NCBI GenBank assembly: GCA_024233215.1
Contig: JACKPW010000014.1
Span: 1 to 64,000 of the forward strand
Direction of reading: 5' to 3'
DNA: 64,000 nt
Origin: Verrucomicrobiales bacterium
Lineage (GTDB): Bacteria; Verrucomicrobiota; Verrucomicrobiia; Limisphaerales; J093
The notes below the pieces were generated by a model, which was given only the letters and a program-made list of their open reading frames with translations, had not been told where the DNA came from and made no database searches. The position numbers and the translations under genes are program-made. Shown piece by piece: positions 62,994-64,000 of the stretch; within the stretch, counting starts at the first letter, position 1; every line of letters begins with the position of its first letter.

Positions 62994-64000
62994 ATGAAGA
63001 CAATCCGCCCGAAGTTCCGGATCCTGGCTGCCCTCCTGGTCGCGCCGCCAGTCCTGGCAGCTCTGCAGCCCGCACTGAAGCCTGTTCCCATCCAGCAGGT
63101 GATGATTGACGACAGTTTTTGGGCGCCAAAGCGGGAGGTGTGGCGACGGGTGACGATTCCCGATTGCCTGGCGAAGTTCGAGCAGGACGGCGCGCTGGCG
63201 AACTTCGACAAGATCCGTGACGGCACCGGTGGCGAGCACGGCGGGCCGCCGTGGTATGACGGTTTGATTTACGAGATGATTCGGGGCTCGGCCGACTTCC
63301 TGGCGGCGCAGCCGGACCCCGGGATCGAGGCGCGGTTGGATGGGATGATTCAGCGGATCGCGGCGGCGGCCGCCCGGGATCCGGATGGTTATCTCAACAC
63401 CTACACCCAGTTGAAGGAACCGGACCATCGTTGGGGATTGAATGGGGGCGACGACAACTGGCAGCACGATGTCTACAACGCGGGTGCGATGGTGGAGGCG
63501 GCGGTGCACCATTACCGTGCCACGGGCAAGACCCGGCTGCTCGAAGTCGCCACCCGATTGGCCGACCACATGACCGAACTGATGGGCCCGCCGCCGAAGC
63601 AGAACGTCGTGCCCGGTCATTCGTTGGGTGAGGAGGCCCTGGTGAAGCTGTACCTCCTCTTTCGGGAACATCCGGAATTGAAGGCGCGCATGCCGGTCGC
63701 GGTGGAAGAGGAACGCTACCTGCGGCTGGCGGAGTACTGGATTGAGAACCGCGGGTGCCACGAAGGGCGCAAGAGCTTTGGCACCTACGGCCAGGACCAC
63801 TTGCCGGTGTTGGAACAGTCGACCATCGAGGGCCATGCGGTCCGGGCGACCTTGCTCTGTGCCGGTCTGGTGGCCGCCGCGAACGTGAACGGGCGGGCGG
63901 ACTACCTTGAGGCGGCGCAACGACTTTGGGACAACATGGTGCATCGCCGCATGTATGTCATCGGCGGGCTGGGGGCGGTGGCCGGACATGAGGGATTCGG
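62994..64000 (+). CDS. GH127-like beta-L-arabinofuranosidase (partial, runs off the window)
   Basis: An open frame of 335 codons that continues past the last base. The start ATG at 62994 gives a signal peptide (FRILAALLVAPPVLAALQP). The mature part matches DUF1680/GH127: VMIDDSFWAPKREVWRRVTI, WYDGLIYEMIRGSADFLAA, NGGDDNWQHDVYNAGAMVEA, HYRATGKTRLLEVATRLADH and MYVIGGLGAVAGHEGFG near the edge. The catalytic Cys/Glu region lies beyond the window and cannot be checked. GH127 enzymes remove beta-L-arabinofuranose from plant glycoproteins. It is divergent from tspO, with a 281-base gap. Confidence 0.9.
   Translation, partial: MKTIRPKFRILAALLVAPPVLAALQPALKPVPIQQVMIDDSFWAPKREVWRRVTIPDCLAKFEQDGALANFDKIRDGTGGEHGGPPWYDGLIYEMIRGSADFLAAQPDPGIEARLDGMIQRIAAAAARDPDGYLNTYTQLKEPDHRWGLNGGDDNWQHDVYNAGAMVEAAVHHYRATGKTRLLEVATRLADHMTELMGPPPKQNVVPGHSLGEEALVKLYLLFREHPELKARMPVAVEEERYLRLAEYWIENRGCHEGRKSFGTYGQDHLPVLEQSTIEGHAVRATLLCAGLVAAANVNGRADYLEAAQRLWDNMVHRRMYVIGGLGAVAGHEGF

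Noticed and set aside
62561..63109. 182-codon plus-strand open frame before the GH127 gene
   Set aside because: Overlaps tspO on the other strand and the GH127 start in another frame. The GH127 frame has a signal peptide and family motifs, this one has none.

Overview
The window is a GC-rich bacterial chromosome segment, densely coded on both strands, with many ATGA stop/start overlaps. The gene set suggests a free-living, polysaccharide-degrading member of Verrucomicrobiota: two secreted DUF2961 proteins, a GH127-type enzyme, a six-hairpin glycosidase, a pectate-lyase-fold protein, a sulfatase, and a giant RCC1/Ig secreted protein with the low-complexity architecture common in that phylum. 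This assignment is inferred from gene content. No rRNA or tRNA gene was seen to confirm it, and a planctomycete-like relative is the main alternative. No CRISPR array, insertion sequence or prophage was recognised.

Layout. 1-475 holds a mirrored cluster of palindromes (REP/BIME-like). 476-989 is an overlapping DUF4160/DUF2442 pair. 1204-10848 is a mixed block: a LacD-like aldolase coupled to a membrane SGNH hydrolase, a secreted glycosidase on the minus strand, a YgiQ radical SAM protein, a methyltransferase and an acyl-CoA ligase. 11092-27176 is mostly envelope and secreted functions: the giant RCC1/Ig protein, two divergent DUF2961 proteins (one fused to HEAT repeats and a papain-like protease), two ABC-2 permeases, a membrane spermidine-synthase-like protein with a phosphoesterase, and a pectate-lyase-like protein. 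27286-31186 is a signalling cassette: a hybrid-sensor histidine kinase, a LuxR-type regulator, a lone receiver protein and a beta-barrel protein.

31289-44414 is the most coherent unit: a sulfatase, then MoxR, DUF58, DUF4381, a fused double-vWA (BatA-BatB-like) protein, a TPR protein, a BatD-like protein, a HAD phosphatase, a large W/Y/G-rich secreted protein and an OprP/O-like porin. Six of these genes are chained by 4-nt overlaps or a 5-nt gap. It looks like a periplasmic maturation machine linked to sulfatase and outer-membrane products, probably under the two-component cassette just upstream. It is my best candidate for a poorly described system.

44645-48052 carries a secreted glycosidase-like protein with a malectin domain and a DUF883 protein. 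48147-50371 holds a P-II gene with a clear promoter and then dnaA, preceded by a probable oriC. 50440-56311 has an ABC ATPase (the likely partner of the permeases 28 kb away), an AsmA-like protein and an M20 peptidase. 56730-62712 holds lexA behind an unusually AT-rich leader, ppdK with a lysine-rich tail and a strong terminator, and a photolyase/TspO pair. The window ends inside a GH127 gene (62994 onward).
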